From assembly GCA_963723745.1 (NCBI GenBank), contig CAVRRZ010000005.1:310001-374000 (forward strand): a stretch of DNA of 64,000 nt, in the 5' to 3' direction. The DNA is from CAVRRZ01 sp963723745 (GTDB lineage: Bacteria > Actinomycetota > Actinomycetes > Mycobacteriales > Geodermatophilaceae). Below, piece by piece: positions 43,157 to 51,621 of this stretch. The notes below the pieces were generated by a model, which did no database searches, was not told the DNA's origin, and saw only the letters and a program-made list of their open reading frames with translations. The position numbers and the translations under genes were made by a program. The stretch's first letter is position 1, and each line of letters begins with the position of its first letter.

Positions 43157-44770
43157 TCAGCGCCCCTTGGCCCGGTAGGCGAACCGGGCCACCGCGGTCG
43201 ACGGGTCATCGACGTTGCGCGCCACGATCTGCTGGAGCGTGTGCGTGCCGGAGATGACGCGCAGGCCTGTGCGGGTGAAGGTGGCCTCGTTGAACACCCG
43301 GCCGGCCAGCAGCGGGTTGGTGAGCGCCTGGGTGAAGGCGTCGTGGCCGACCATCGCCGTCAGCGTCTCCCCCATCATCTGGTCGTCGGGATGGTCCTCG
43401 GCGAAGATCCCGACGTACCACTCCAGCGCGTCGACGTCGCCGTAGAGCTCCTCGAGCCGCCGGCGCAGCTCGGGATCGCTGGTCACCTCGTCGAACGAGC
43501 GCTTCGGCGGCATCCCGAAGCACCGGCGGTAGGCGTTGTAGGACTGCAGCCGGGCCGACCGCATCAGCGCGATCGTGCGCTCCTCCACCGACGGGTGCTC
43601 GGGGCGCTTGCGCTCGATCAGGAAGTCGGGGGTGTTGAGCAGGCCGATCCGCGAGGCACGGGACCGCGAGGCCTGCGCGAGCACCCAGGCGATCCCGTGC
43701 TCGAGGACGGCCTCGTTGTTGTCCCGGAGGAACTCCTTGGCGGGCACCTCGCCCTGGTCGGTGGTCACGGTGTCGGGCACGAGCATGTGCCAGCGGTAGA
43801 GCAGGTTGAACTCGATGGCGATCCAGTTCGATCGGTTCCACCGCTTGCGGTCGGCCGTGCCGGGACGCACCCGAAGCGGCGGGTCGTGCGGGGCGATGTG
43901 CCGGATGTACTCCTCGACCACGAGCTTGAGCAGGAGGACGGTGGTGATCATCCGCGTCGTCTGGAACAGCCGTTCGTCGAGTTCGTCCGGCGGCAGGTCG
44001 CGCGGCCAGGCCGGCCGCGTACGGCCGGCGGCGTGGTCCTCGGCCAGCAGCCCGGCGATCCGGTTGTGCTCGCGCAGGAACAGCACGTCGAGCGCGGTGC
44101 TGCCGATGGTGGAGTTCCCGTGCTCCAGGCCGACGGCGAAGAAGAGGTCCTTCTGCCGGTCGGCCACGTCGGCGAGCAGCACGTCCAGCAGCCAGGTCTC
44201 GTCGTGCAGGCCCTTGAACTCCGGTCGGACGGCGTGGCGGCCGTCGGGGGTGCGCTCGAACAGGAACGGCGGGTACTCCTCGCCGTCGATCAGCTGCGAG
44301 GCCAGCCGCCCACCCTCCATCGCGCGCAGCAGCCGCGTGCGCGCCTCGCTGATGCCGTAGATCTGGCAGAAGTCGATCTCCTGCGTGGAGGTGTTCCGGC
44401 GGGGGTCGGCCCGGTCGGTGCGCAGGAAGCTGTCGGTGAACCACTGCGCGAAGAGCATGAACAGCACGGTGGTGTCGGTGGAGGGCCGGGCCCGCCCCTC
44501 GGGGCGCCGGAACAGCTCGAGCACCTCGGCCTCGGTCGGCAGCGGGCGGGCCTCGGCGACCGGCAGGTGCCGGCCGGTGAAGCTGCGATCGGTGAGGCCG
44601 ACCCAGGACGTGTAGTCGGAGGCGAGCGAGAACGGCCGCGGTCGCGGCTCGGTGATGTTGGCCAGGATGCCGACGAGCGCGTCGGTGGCCAGCCGGCTGC
44701 CGAAGGGAACCTTGCGCAGCACGTCGAGGAGCACCTTCACGGGGCCGTTGAGGGCGGGAGGGATCAGCAC
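43157..44770 (-). CDS. Cyclooxygenase-like (animal-type) haem peroxidase
   Basis: A 537-residue protein whose whole catalytic domain follows prostaglandin H synthase. LFAQWFTDSFLRTD corresponds to the distal-haem helix, IDGEEYPP and LFLREHNRIAGLL follow, and IEFNLLYRWHMLVPD aligns with the proximal-His helix that also carries the catalytic Tyr. LQSYNAYRRCFGMPP and ELYGDVDALEWYVGIFAEDH are likewise shared. The proximal His, the Tyr three residues before it and the distal Gln are present, but the distal His position appears to be Asp. No signal peptide, EGF or membrane-binding domain was seen. GTG 44770 has AGAGGAG upstream; GTG 44803 is an alternative. Substrate unknown; fatty-acid oxygenation is a family-based guess. 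Confidence 0.85.
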   Translation of the reverse strand: MLIPPALNGPVKVLLDVLRKVPFGSRLATDALVGILANITEPRPRPFSLASDYTSWVGLTDRSFTGRHLPVAEARPLPTEAEVLELFRRPEGRARPSTDTTVLFMLFAQWFTDSFLRTDRADPRRNTSTQEIDFCQIYGISEARTRLLRAMEGGRLASQLIDGEEYPPFLFERTPDGRHAVRPEFKGLHDETWLLDVLLADVADRQKDLFFAVGLEHGNSTIGSTALDVLFLREHNRIAGLLAEDHAAGRTRPAWPRDLPPDELDERLFQTTRMITTVLLLKLVVEEYIRHIAPHDPPLRVRPGTADRKRWNRSNWIAIEFNLLYRWHMLVPDTVTTDQGEVPAKEFLRDNNEAVLEHGIAWVLAQASRSRASRIGLLNTPDFLIERKRPEHPSVEERTIALMRSARLQSYNAYRRCFGMPPKRSFDEVTSDPELRRRLEELYGDVDALEWYVGIFAEDHPDDQMMGETLTAMVGHDAFTQALTNPLLAGRVFNEATFTRTGLRVISGTHTLQQIVARNVDDPSTAVARFAYRAKGR

Positions 44771-45026
44771 GGCGCGCACTCCTCTGCTGTCGGCACCGGA
44801 CACGGGGAGCCCGGGGCGACGGGCGGCCGGACGGCCCGGCGCCGGCCACGGGCGGCATGCTTCGACCGCGCCGGCGCCGGCGTCAATCGCCCTGGACGCG
44901 GCGCGGCGCGACGCGGGCGTCCGACGACCGGACGCAGCCGTGCGGTGACCGTGTGCGACATCGGAGGGCGGAGCCGGGTCCCGCCAGCACCTGTCCAGCC
45001 ACCGGAGGAAGGCCTACAGTCGGGCG

Positions 45027-46000
45027 GTGCGCTTCTCCGGAGGGCTCGTCGAGCACGGCCCCTCGAGGGCCGGTTCGCCCACGAGACGCTCTTCTACCGC
45101 GGCGACGACGACTTCCTGACCGGTGTCGTCCCCTTCGTCCGCGACGGGCTGGCCGAGGACGCCGCCGTCGTGGTCGTCGAGCCGGACCGGCGGATCGCCC
45201 TGCTGCGCGACGCCCTCGGGGACGACGCCGACGCCGTCCGCTTCCTCGACATGGCCGAGGTGGGCATCAACCCGGCGCGGATCATCCCGCTGTGGGCGGC
45301 CGCCGTGGAGGACAGCCTCGGCGCCGGACGCCCCCTCCGCGGCGTCGGCGAACCGGCCTACCCCGGCCGCCGGCCGCAGGAGTTCGTCGAGTGCCAGGTG
45401 CACGAGGCGCTGCTCGACCATGCCTTCGAGCCCGGCCCCGCGTGGCGGCTGCTCTGCCCCTACGACGAGACCCGGCTGCCCGCCGCCGTCCGGGCCGGCG
45501 CGATGCGCACCCACCGGTGGTTGACCGGTTCCGAGGGCGCCGGTCCCAGCTCCGAGTTCGTCGACGGCGGGGACGGTCTCGACCTGGCCACGCTCGAGGC
45601 CTGCCGGCCGCTGCCGGCGCCCACCGACGTCGTGCTGCGCGGCGAGTTCGGGCCGCGCGACGTCCCGGCCGTCCGCCGCACGGTGCGCCAGTACGCCCGG
45701 TCGTGCGCGCTGCCCGCCGAGACGGTCGCGAGCCTCGAACTCGCGGCCTCGGAGCTCGCGGGCAACTGCGTCCGGCACGGTGGTGGCGAGGGGTCGGTGG
45801 CGCTCTGGCGCGAACCGGACGTCGTGGTGCTCGAGTTCGCCGACTCCGGGCGGCTCGTCGACCCGCTCGTCGGCCGGCGCCGGCCCGAGCCCGGCCAGGA
45901 CGTCGGGGGCGGCCTCTACCGGGTGAACCAGCTGTGCGACCTGGTGCAGGTGCGGACCGGCCCCGAGGGAACCGTCGTCCGCATCAGCACCTGGGTGTGA
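45027..46000 (+). pseudogene. MEDS-sensor/HATPase anti-sigma-type regulator with N-terminal frameshift
   Basis: From GTG 45027 the first codons (RFSGGLVEHG) match the usual start of MEDS (DcmR sensory) domain proteins. The remainder, FAHETLFYRGDDDFLTGVV onward, is one frame over; one base is missing in the C-run at about 45058-45062. The MEDS domain runs to about residue 170. A serine-kinase/anti-sigma-type HATPase follows: LELAASELAGNCVRHGGG (N-box), LEFADSGRLVDPL and GGGLYRVNQLCDLV. Such fusions regulate sigma factors in actinobacteria. An internal start near 45068 could rescue a shorter protein. Confidence 0.75.
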
Positions 46001-46105
46001 CCGAAGAGCGTGACCCGGACCACATTCCGAGCGCGTCGCTGTCTCCGCACGGGTGACCAGGCATGATCCCCTCGGAGCAGCCGTCCCCGCCGAACGGAGA
46101 GCGAT

Positions 46106-47650
46106 GTGCTGATCGGGATCCCGCGCGAGTCCCGTCCGCGTGAGACGCGGGTGGCCGCCACCCCGGCCACCGTGCCGCGCCTGCGCACGCTCGGCTTCGA
46201 GGTCGTGGTCGAGGCCGGCGCGGGCGCCGGCAGCAGCTTCGCCGACCAGGCCTACGTCGAGGCCGGCGCGCGTATCGGCACCGCCGAGGAGGCGTGGGGT
46301 GCCGACGTCGTGCTGCGGGTCAACGGCCCCACGGACGACGAGATGGCGCGGCTGCGCGAGGGCGCGACCCTGATCGGCCTGCTCGCCCCGGCGCAGGATC
46401 CGGACCTGGTGGCGGCGCTCGCCGCCCGGCAGGTCACGGCCCTGGCCATGGAGGCCGTGCCCCGGATCTCCCGCGCGCAGTCGCTGGACGTACTCAGCTC
46501 GATGGCCAACATCGCCGGCTACCGCGCGGTGATCGAGGCCGCGCACGCCTTCGGCCGGTTCTTCACCGGCCAGGTCACGGCCGCCGGGAAGGTGCCGCCC
46601 GCGAAGGTCCTGGTGGCCGGCGCCGGCGTCGCCGGCCTCGCCGCCATCGGCGCGGCGAGCAGCCTGGGCGCCATCGTCCGCGCCACCGACGTCCGCCCGG
46701 AGGTCGCCGACCAGATCCGGTCGCTGGGCGGTGAGTACGTGGGTGTTCCGGACGCCGAGCAGGAGGTCAGCAGCACCGGATACGCCAAGGAGATGTCCGA
46801 CGACTTCAACCGCCGCGCGGCGCAGATGTACGCCGAGCAGGCCCGGGACGTCGACATCGTCATCACCACCGCGCTGATCCCCGGCCGCCCGGCACCTCGG
46901 CTGATCACCGAGGAGATGGTGGCCGGCATGCGGCCCGGCAGCGTGATCGTCGACATGGCCGCCGCCCAGGGCGGCAACGTGGCCGGCTCCGTGCCCGACG
47001 AGCTGGTGGTGACGCCGAACGGGGTCACGATCATCGGTTACACCGACCTGCCCGGCCGGCTGCCCGGTCAGGCCTCCCAGCTCTACGGCACCAACCTGGT
47101 CAACGCGCTCACCCTGCTCACCCCCGGCAAGGACGGCGAGCTCGCCCTCGACCTGGACGACGTGGTGGTGCGGTCGATGACCGTGGCGCACCGCGGCGAG
47201 GTGCTGTGGCCCCCTCCCCCCGTCGCGGTCTCGGCGGCGCCCGCCGCCGCTGCGGCCCCCGCCCGTTCCGCGGAACCCGCGAAGCCGGCGGCGCCGCCCT
47301 CACCGGCCCGCCGGTTCGCGCTGGTGGCGGCGGCCGCGGCCGTGCTCTTCCTGGTCACCGCCTTCTCCCCCGGTGAGCTGGTGGGGCACTTCACGGTCTT
47401 CGCCCTGGCCATCGTCGTCGGGTTCTACGTCATCCGGTCGGTGCACCACGCGCTGCACACGCCGCTGATGTCGGTGACCAATGCGATCTCGGGGATCATC
47501 GTCGTCGGCGCGCTGCTGCAGGTGGGCAGCGAGAACGGGGTCGTCACCGCCCTGGCGCTGGTGGCCGTGCTGGTGGCCAGCATCAACATCTTCGGCGGCT
47601 TCGCCGTCACCCGCCGGATGCTCAAGATGTTCGCGAAGGAGCCCGCGTGA
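46106..47650 (+). CDS. pntA: NAD(P) transhydrogenase subunit alpha
   Basis: A 514-residue E. coli-type fused alpha subunit. The N-terminal NAD(H)-binding domain I starts IPRESRPRETRVAATPATV and includes VLVAGAGVAGLAAIGAASSLGA (dinucleotide fold, quoted in part as GAGVAGLAA) and MAAAQGGN. A Pro/Ala-rich linker (about 375-410) leads to membrane domain II with four helices (FALVAAAAAVLFLVTAF and others), ending in VTRRMLKMFAKEPA. The enzyme couples proton movement to hydride transfer between NADH and NADP+. It starts at GTG 46106 after CGGAGAG. Its stop overlaps the pntB start. Confidence 0.95.
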   Translation: MLIGIPRESRPRETRVAATPATVPRLRTLGFEVVVEAGAGAGSSFADQAYVEAGARIGTAEEAWGADVVLRVNGPTDDEMARLREGATLIGLLAPAQDPDLVAALAARQVTALAMEAVPRISRAQSLDVLSSMANIAGYRAVIEAAHAFGRFFTGQVTAAGKVPPAKVLVAGAGVAGLAAIGAASSLGAIVRATDVRPEVADQIRSLGGEYVGVPDAEQEVSSTGYAKEMSDDFNRRAAQMYAEQARDVDIVITTALIPGRPAPRLITEEMVAGMRPGSVIVDMAAAQGGNVAGSVPDELVVTPNGVTIIGYTDLPGRLPGQASQLYGTNLVNALTLLTPGKDGELALDLDDVVVRSMTVAHRGEVLWPPPPVAVSAAPAAAAAPARSAEPAKPAAPPSPARRFALVAAAAAVLFLVTAFSPGELVGHFTVFALAIVVGFYVIRSVHHALHTPLMSVTNAISGIIVVGALLQVGSENGVVTALALVAVLVASINIFGGFAVTRRMLKMFAKEPA

Positions 47651-49050
47651 CCGTCACCGGCGCGGCCGCAGGGGCCTACATCGTCGCCGCCCTGCTCTTC
47701 GTGCTCAGCCTGGCCGGGCTGTCCCGGCACGAGAGCGCCCGAGCAGGCAACAGCTACGGCATCGCCGGCATGGCCATCGCGCTGGCCGCCACCGTGGCGC
47801 TCGTGCTCGACGGCGGCATCTCGACGACGGGCGCGGTCCTGCTGGCCGTCGCGGTCGCGGCCGGGGCTGGGATCGGTCTCTGGCGCGCCCGCCGGGTGGC
47901 CATGACGGGCATGCCCGAGCTCATCGCGATCCTGCACAGCTTCGTCGGCCTGGCCGCCGTGCTGGTCGGCTGGAACGGCTACCTGTCGGTGGAGGCCGTG
48001 GCCCCCTCCGACGGCGGGGGCGGCTCCGACGCGATCCACTCGGGCGAGGTCGCCGTCGGTGTGTTCATCGGCGCGGTCACGTTCACGGGGTCGATCGTCG
48101 CGTTCGGCAAGTTGTCCGCGCGGATGAAGTCGGCGCCGCTGGTGCTGCCCGGCAAGAACCTGCTCAACCTCGGTGCACTGATCACCTTCGCCGTCCTGAC
48201 CGTGGTGTTCGTGGCGACGCCGAACCTGGCAGTGCTCGCCGCGATCACCGCGGTCGCACTCGCCCTCGGCTGGCACCTGGTCGCCTCGATCGGCGGCGGC
48301 GACATGCCGGTCGTCGTGTCGATGCTGAACAGCTACTCGGGCTGGGCCGCGGCCGCCTCGGGCTTCCTGCTCGGCAACGACCTGCTCATCATCACCGGCG
48401 CCCTGGTCGGCTCCTCCGGTGCCTACCTCAGCTACATCATGTGCAAGGCGATGAACCGCTCGTTCGTCTCCGTGATCGCGGGCGGCTTCGGCATCGAGGC
48501 GGCGTCCAGCGGTGACACCGACTACGGCGAGCACCGCGAGACCACCGCCGAGGAGACCGCGGAATTGCTGCGCGAGGCGACATCTGTCGTCATCACGCCC
48601 GGCTACGGCATGGCGGTCGCCCAGGCCCAGTACCCGGTGGCCGAGCTGACCCGGCACCTGCGCGACAAGGGCATCGACGTCCGCTTCGGCATCCACCCCG
48701 TCGCCGGCCGGCTGCCCGGGCACATGAACGTGCTGCTGGCCGAGGCAAAGGTGCCCTACGACATCGTCCTGGAGATGGACGAGATCAACGACGACCTCCC
48801 GAAGACGTCGGTCGTGCTCGTCATCGGCGCCAACGACACGGTCAACCCCAGCGCGGTCGACGACCCGGCCAGCCCCATCGCCGGCATGCCGGTGCTGCGC
48901 GTCTGGGAGGCCGAGCACGTCGTCGTCTTCAAGCGGTCGATGGCGGCGGGCTACGCCGGGGTGCAGAACCCGCTGTTCTTCCGCGAGAACAGCCGGATGC
49001 TGTTCGGCGACGCCCGCGAGCGGGTCGAGGACATCCTCAAGGCCCTCTGA
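47647..49050 (+). CDS. pntB: NAD(P) transhydrogenase subunit beta
   Basis: A 467-residue partner. About eight membrane helices (ITFAVLTVVFVATPNLAVL and others) are followed by the NADP(H)-binding domain III: VVITPGYGMAVAQAQYPV, IHPVAGRLPGHMNVLLAEA, VVLVIGANDTVNP and FKRSMAAGYAGVQNPLFF, all highly conserved. It starts at GTG 47647, overlapping pntA. The product forms the cytoplasmic-membrane complex that supplies NADPH. Eighteen bases after its stop comes P1 copy 2, which probably terminates both this transcript and the convergent hutI transcript. Confidence 0.95.
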   Translation: MTVTGAAAGAYIVAALLFVLSLAGLSRHESARAGNSYGIAGMAIALAATVALVLDGGISTTGAVLLAVAVAAGAGIGLWRARRVAMTGMPELIAILHSFVGLAAVLVGWNGYLSVEAVAPSDGGGGSDAIHSGEVAVGVFIGAVTFTGSIVAFGKLSARMKSAPLVLPGKNLLNLGALITFAVLTVVFVATPNLAVLAAITAVALALGWHLVASIGGGDMPVVVSMLNSYSGWAAAASGFLLGNDLLIITGALVGSSGAYLSYIMCKAMNRSFVSVIAGGFGIEAASSGDTDYGEHRETTAEETAELLREATSVVITPGYGMAVAQAQYPVAELTRHLRDKGIDVRFGIHPVAGRLPGHMNVLLAEAKVPYDIVLEMDEINDDLPKTSVVLVIGANDTVNPSAVDDPASPIAGMPVLRVWEAEHVVVFKRSMAAGYAGVQNPLFFRENSRMLFGDARERVEDILKAL

Positions 49051-49067
49051 GCGGCGGTCCCCCTCGA

Positions 49068-49125
49068 CGAGATCTGCACACTCGTACGCATCGAGGGCCC
49101 GAAGCGTACGAGTGTGCAGATCTCG
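49068..49125. repeat. P1 palindromic element, copy 2
   Basis: Perfect 22-bp inverted arms (49068-49089 and 49104-49125) with a 14-nt loop, the same arm sequence and loop length as at 10638-10697; the loop sequences differ. It lies exactly between the convergent stops of pntB (49050) and hutI (49130), as expected for a bidirectional terminator. Confidence 0.85.
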
Positions 49126-49129
49126 CGGG

Positions 49130-50290
49130 TCAGAGCTCGAGGGCGCGGGCCAGCGGGACGCCCGGCCGGTAGGCCAGGTGCCGGTGGGACGGTGCCTCGA
49201 GGACGGCGAGATCGGCGCGCGCACCGACGCGCAGGGCGCCGACGTCGTCCCGGCGCAGGGCGGCCGCACCCCCCGCGGTGGCCGCTCGCACCGCCTCGGC
49301 CGGCGTCATGCCCATCTCCCGGACGGCGAGGGCGATGCAGAACGGCATCGACGAGGTGAAGCACGTGCCGGGGTTGCAGTCGGTGGCCAGCGCGACCTCG
49401 GCGCCGGCGTCGAGCAGCCGCCGGGCCGGTGGGTAGGGCGAGCGGGTGCTGAACTCCACGCCGGGCAGGAGCGTGGCCACGGTGTCCCCGCCGGCCAGCG
49501 CCTCGACGTCGGCGTCGTCCAGGTGGGTGCAGTGGTCGGCACTGGCCGCACCGAGCTCGACCGCGAGGCGCACACCCGGCCCCGGGCCGAGCTGGTTGGC
49601 ATGCACCCGCAGGCCCAGGCCCGCGGACCGGCCGGCCACCAGGACCGTGCGGGCGGCGTCTCCGTCGAAGGCGTGCGGGGACGCCGGCTCGCAGAACACG
49701 TCGATCCACCGGGCCGCGGGCGCGCAGGCGGTCAGCATCGGGCCGGTGACCAGCGCGACGTAGTCGTCGGCCCGGCCCGCGTACTCGGCCGGCACGACGT
49801 GCGCGCCGAGGAACGTGGTCTCCGCCGTCACCTCGCCGGCGAGCCGCAGGGCACGGACCTCGTCGTCCACGGTGAGTCCGTAGCCGGACTTCACCTCGAT
49901 CGTCGTGCTGCCCTGCGCCCGGGCCTCGGCGACGAGGGCCGAGAGCCGGGCGCGCAGCTGCCCGTCGGTCGCCGCGCGGGTCGCGGCCACCGTCGAGGCG
50001 ATCCCGCCGCCGTCGTACGGGGTGCCCGCCATCCGGGCCTCGAACTCGGCGGCGCGGTCGCCCGCGAACACGAGGTGGGTGTGGCTGTCGACGAACCCCG
50101 GCAGCACGGCGCGCCCGCCGACGTCGACCCGCCGGTCGGCGTCCGGCGCCGCGGCGGCGGGCCCCGTCCAGGCGACCCGGCCGTCGGCCACCACCAGCGC
50201 GGCGTCGACGAGGATGCCGAGGGGCCCGGTTCCCGACGAGGGGTCGTTGGTGACCAGCTCCGCGATGCCGGTGACGACGGTGCTGGTCAC
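49130..50290 (-). CDS. hutI: Imidazolonepropionase
   Basis: A 386-residue metal-dependent amidohydrolase opening 4-imidazolone-5-propionate to N-formimino-L-glutamate, step 3 of histidine degradation. Visible residues: PGFVDSHTHLVFAGDR (HxH metal site), EVKSGYGL, VHANQLGPG (His), SADHCTHLD (His) and LATDCNPGT (Asp). GTG 50290 overlaps the hutF stop (GTGA). It is the last gene of hutH-hutU-M20-hutF-hutI and ends 5 bases from P1 copy 2. Confidence 0.95.
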   Translation of the reverse strand: MTSTVVTGIAELVTNDPSSGTGPLGILVDAALVVADGRVAWTGPAAAAPDADRRVDVGGRAVLPGFVDSHTHLVFAGDRAAEFEARMAGTPYDGGGIASTVAATRAATDGQLRARLSALVAEARAQGSTTIEVKSGYGLTVDDEVRALRLAGEVTAETTFLGAHVVPAEYAGRADDYVALVTGPMLTACAPAARWIDVFCEPASPHAFDGDAARTVLVAGRSAGLGLRVHANQLGPGPGVRLAVELGAASADHCTHLDDADVEALAGGDTVATLLPGVEFSTRSPYPPARRLLDAGAEVALATDCNPGTCFTSSMPFCIALAVREMGMTPAEAVRAATAGGAAALRRDDVGALRVGARADLAVLEAPSHRHLAYRPGVPLARALEL

Positions 50291-51621
50291 GCGCCCTCCC
50301 AGAGCGGCTCGATCGCCCGGGCGAGCAGCCGGCCGACGTCCCCGAGCACGTGCCGGCCGTCCTGGACGACGATCCGGCCGTCGACGACGACCGTGCGGAC
50401 GTCGGCGGCGCCCGCGGCGAGCACCACCTGCTGCGGGGCGACGCCCGCCGTGCGCTCGGAGGCGAGGTCCACCGCCACCAGGTCGGCGCGGGCACCGGCC
50501 TCGATCCGCCCGGCGTCGGGCCACCCCAGCGCCGTCTGCCCGGCCGCGGTCAGCGCGGTGACCAGCTCCGCGGGGGTGAAGCGGCCGCGCAGGCCGCTGC
50601 GCAGTCGCTCGTGGCCCTCCAGCAGCCGGGCCTCGGTGAACAGGTCGACCACCGCGTGCGAGTCGCTGCCCAGGGTCAGCGGCGATCCGCCGGCGGCCAG
50701 CTCCCGGAACGGGCCGATGCCGTCGGCCAGGTCGGCCTCGGTGCTGGGACAGGCGCAGACCGAGGTCCCCGTGCCGGTCAGCAGCCCGAGGTCGCCCGGC
50801 GTGAGGTGCACCGCGTGCACGGCGGTGCAGGCCGGCCCCAGGATCCCGGCCTCGGCGAGCAGCGCCGCCGGCGTGGCGCCGTGGACGGCGACGCAGGCCT
50901 CGTTCTCGGCCGGCTGCTCGGACACGTGGACGTGCAGCGGACCCCCCGTCGCCGCCGCGGCCACCGTGGGCAGCTGCTCCCGCGGCACCGCCCGCACCGA
51001 GTGGACGGCGGCGCCGACCCGGACACCCGGCCGCTCGGCGAGCCCGGCGGCGCGCTCGGCCCAGGCCGCGGCGTCGCCGTCGGAGAACCGCAGTTGGACG
51101 TCGTCGAGCGGCTCGCCCCGCAGCCCGGCGGTGAGGTAGCAGGTGTCGAGCAGGGTGAGCCGGATCCCGGCGTCGGCGGCGGCCTGGACCAGCGCCTCCC
51201 CCATGGCGTTCGGGTCGCCGTAGGGCGTCCCCCCTTCCCCGTGGTGCAGGTAGTGGAACTCGCCCACGCACGTGATGCCGGCCAGCGCCATCTCGGCGTA
51301 GGCGGCGCGGGCGAGGGCCAGATAGCTGTCCGGCGTGAGCCGGTGGGCCACGGCGTACATCCGCTCCCGCCAGGTCCAGAACGTGCTCCCGCCGTCGTGC
51401 GTGCGCCCGCGCAGCGCCCGGTGGAAGGCGTGCGAGTGCACGTTCGCCAGCCCCGGCAGCACGAGCCCGGCCAGCCGCACGTCACCGGGCCTGGGGTCCT
51501 CGTCGGCGTGGACCGCGGCGATCCGCCCGCCCTCGACCTCGATCCGCACCCGCGACCGAACGGCCTTCATGGCCATATAGGCCGGTGGGGACCAGGCATG
51601 CTCGCACCAGAAGGTGGTCAC
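50287..51621 (-). CDS. hutF: Formimidoylglutamate deiminase, with in-frame P3 element
   Basis: A 444-residue amidohydrolase that deiminates N-formimino-L-glutamate to N-formyl-L-glutamate. GLANVHSHAFHRAL is the HxH motif. EFHYLHHGEGG, LHVHVSEQPAENEAC and LTLGSDSHAVVDL carry the other metal and catalytic residues. The start is GTG 51621, overlapping the stop of the M20 gene. Residues about 13-20 (PAYMAMKA) are encoded by a P3 palindrome at 51562-51583 that looks inserted, because the surrounding EHAWSPP and VRSRVRIEVEGG read as a continuous family N-terminus. The rest of the protein is intact. Confidence 0.93.
   Translation of the reverse strand: MTTFWCEHAWSPPAYMAMKAVRSRVRIEVEGGRIAAVHADEDPRPGDVRLAGLVLPGLANVHSHAFHRALRGRTHDGGSTFWTWRERMYAVAHRLTPDSYLALARAAYAEMALAGITCVGEFHYLHHGEGGTPYGDPNAMGEALVQAAADAGIRLTLLDTCYLTAGLRGEPLDDVQLRFSDGDAAAWAERAAGLAERPGVRVGAAVHSVRAVPREQLPTVAAAATGGPLHVHVSEQPAENEACVAVHGATPAALLAEAGILGPACTAVHAVHLTPGDLGLLTGTGTSVCACPSTEADLADGIGPFRELAAGGSPLTLGSDSHAVVDLFTEARLLEGHERLRSGLRGRFTPAELVTALTAAGQTALGWPDAGRIEAGARADLVAVDLASERTAGVAPQQVVLAAGAADVRTVVVDGRIVVQDGRHVLGDVGRLLARAIEPLWEGA
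51562..51583. repeat. P3 palindromic element, copy 2 (inside hutF)
   Basis: A 22-bp sequence matching the perfect P3 palindrome at 20 of 22 positions. The two changes make it an imperfect palindrome. It is read in frame as part of codons 13-20 of hutF. In two of three frames the P3 consensus has no stop codon, so an insertion can be tolerated in coding sequence. Confidence 0.75.
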
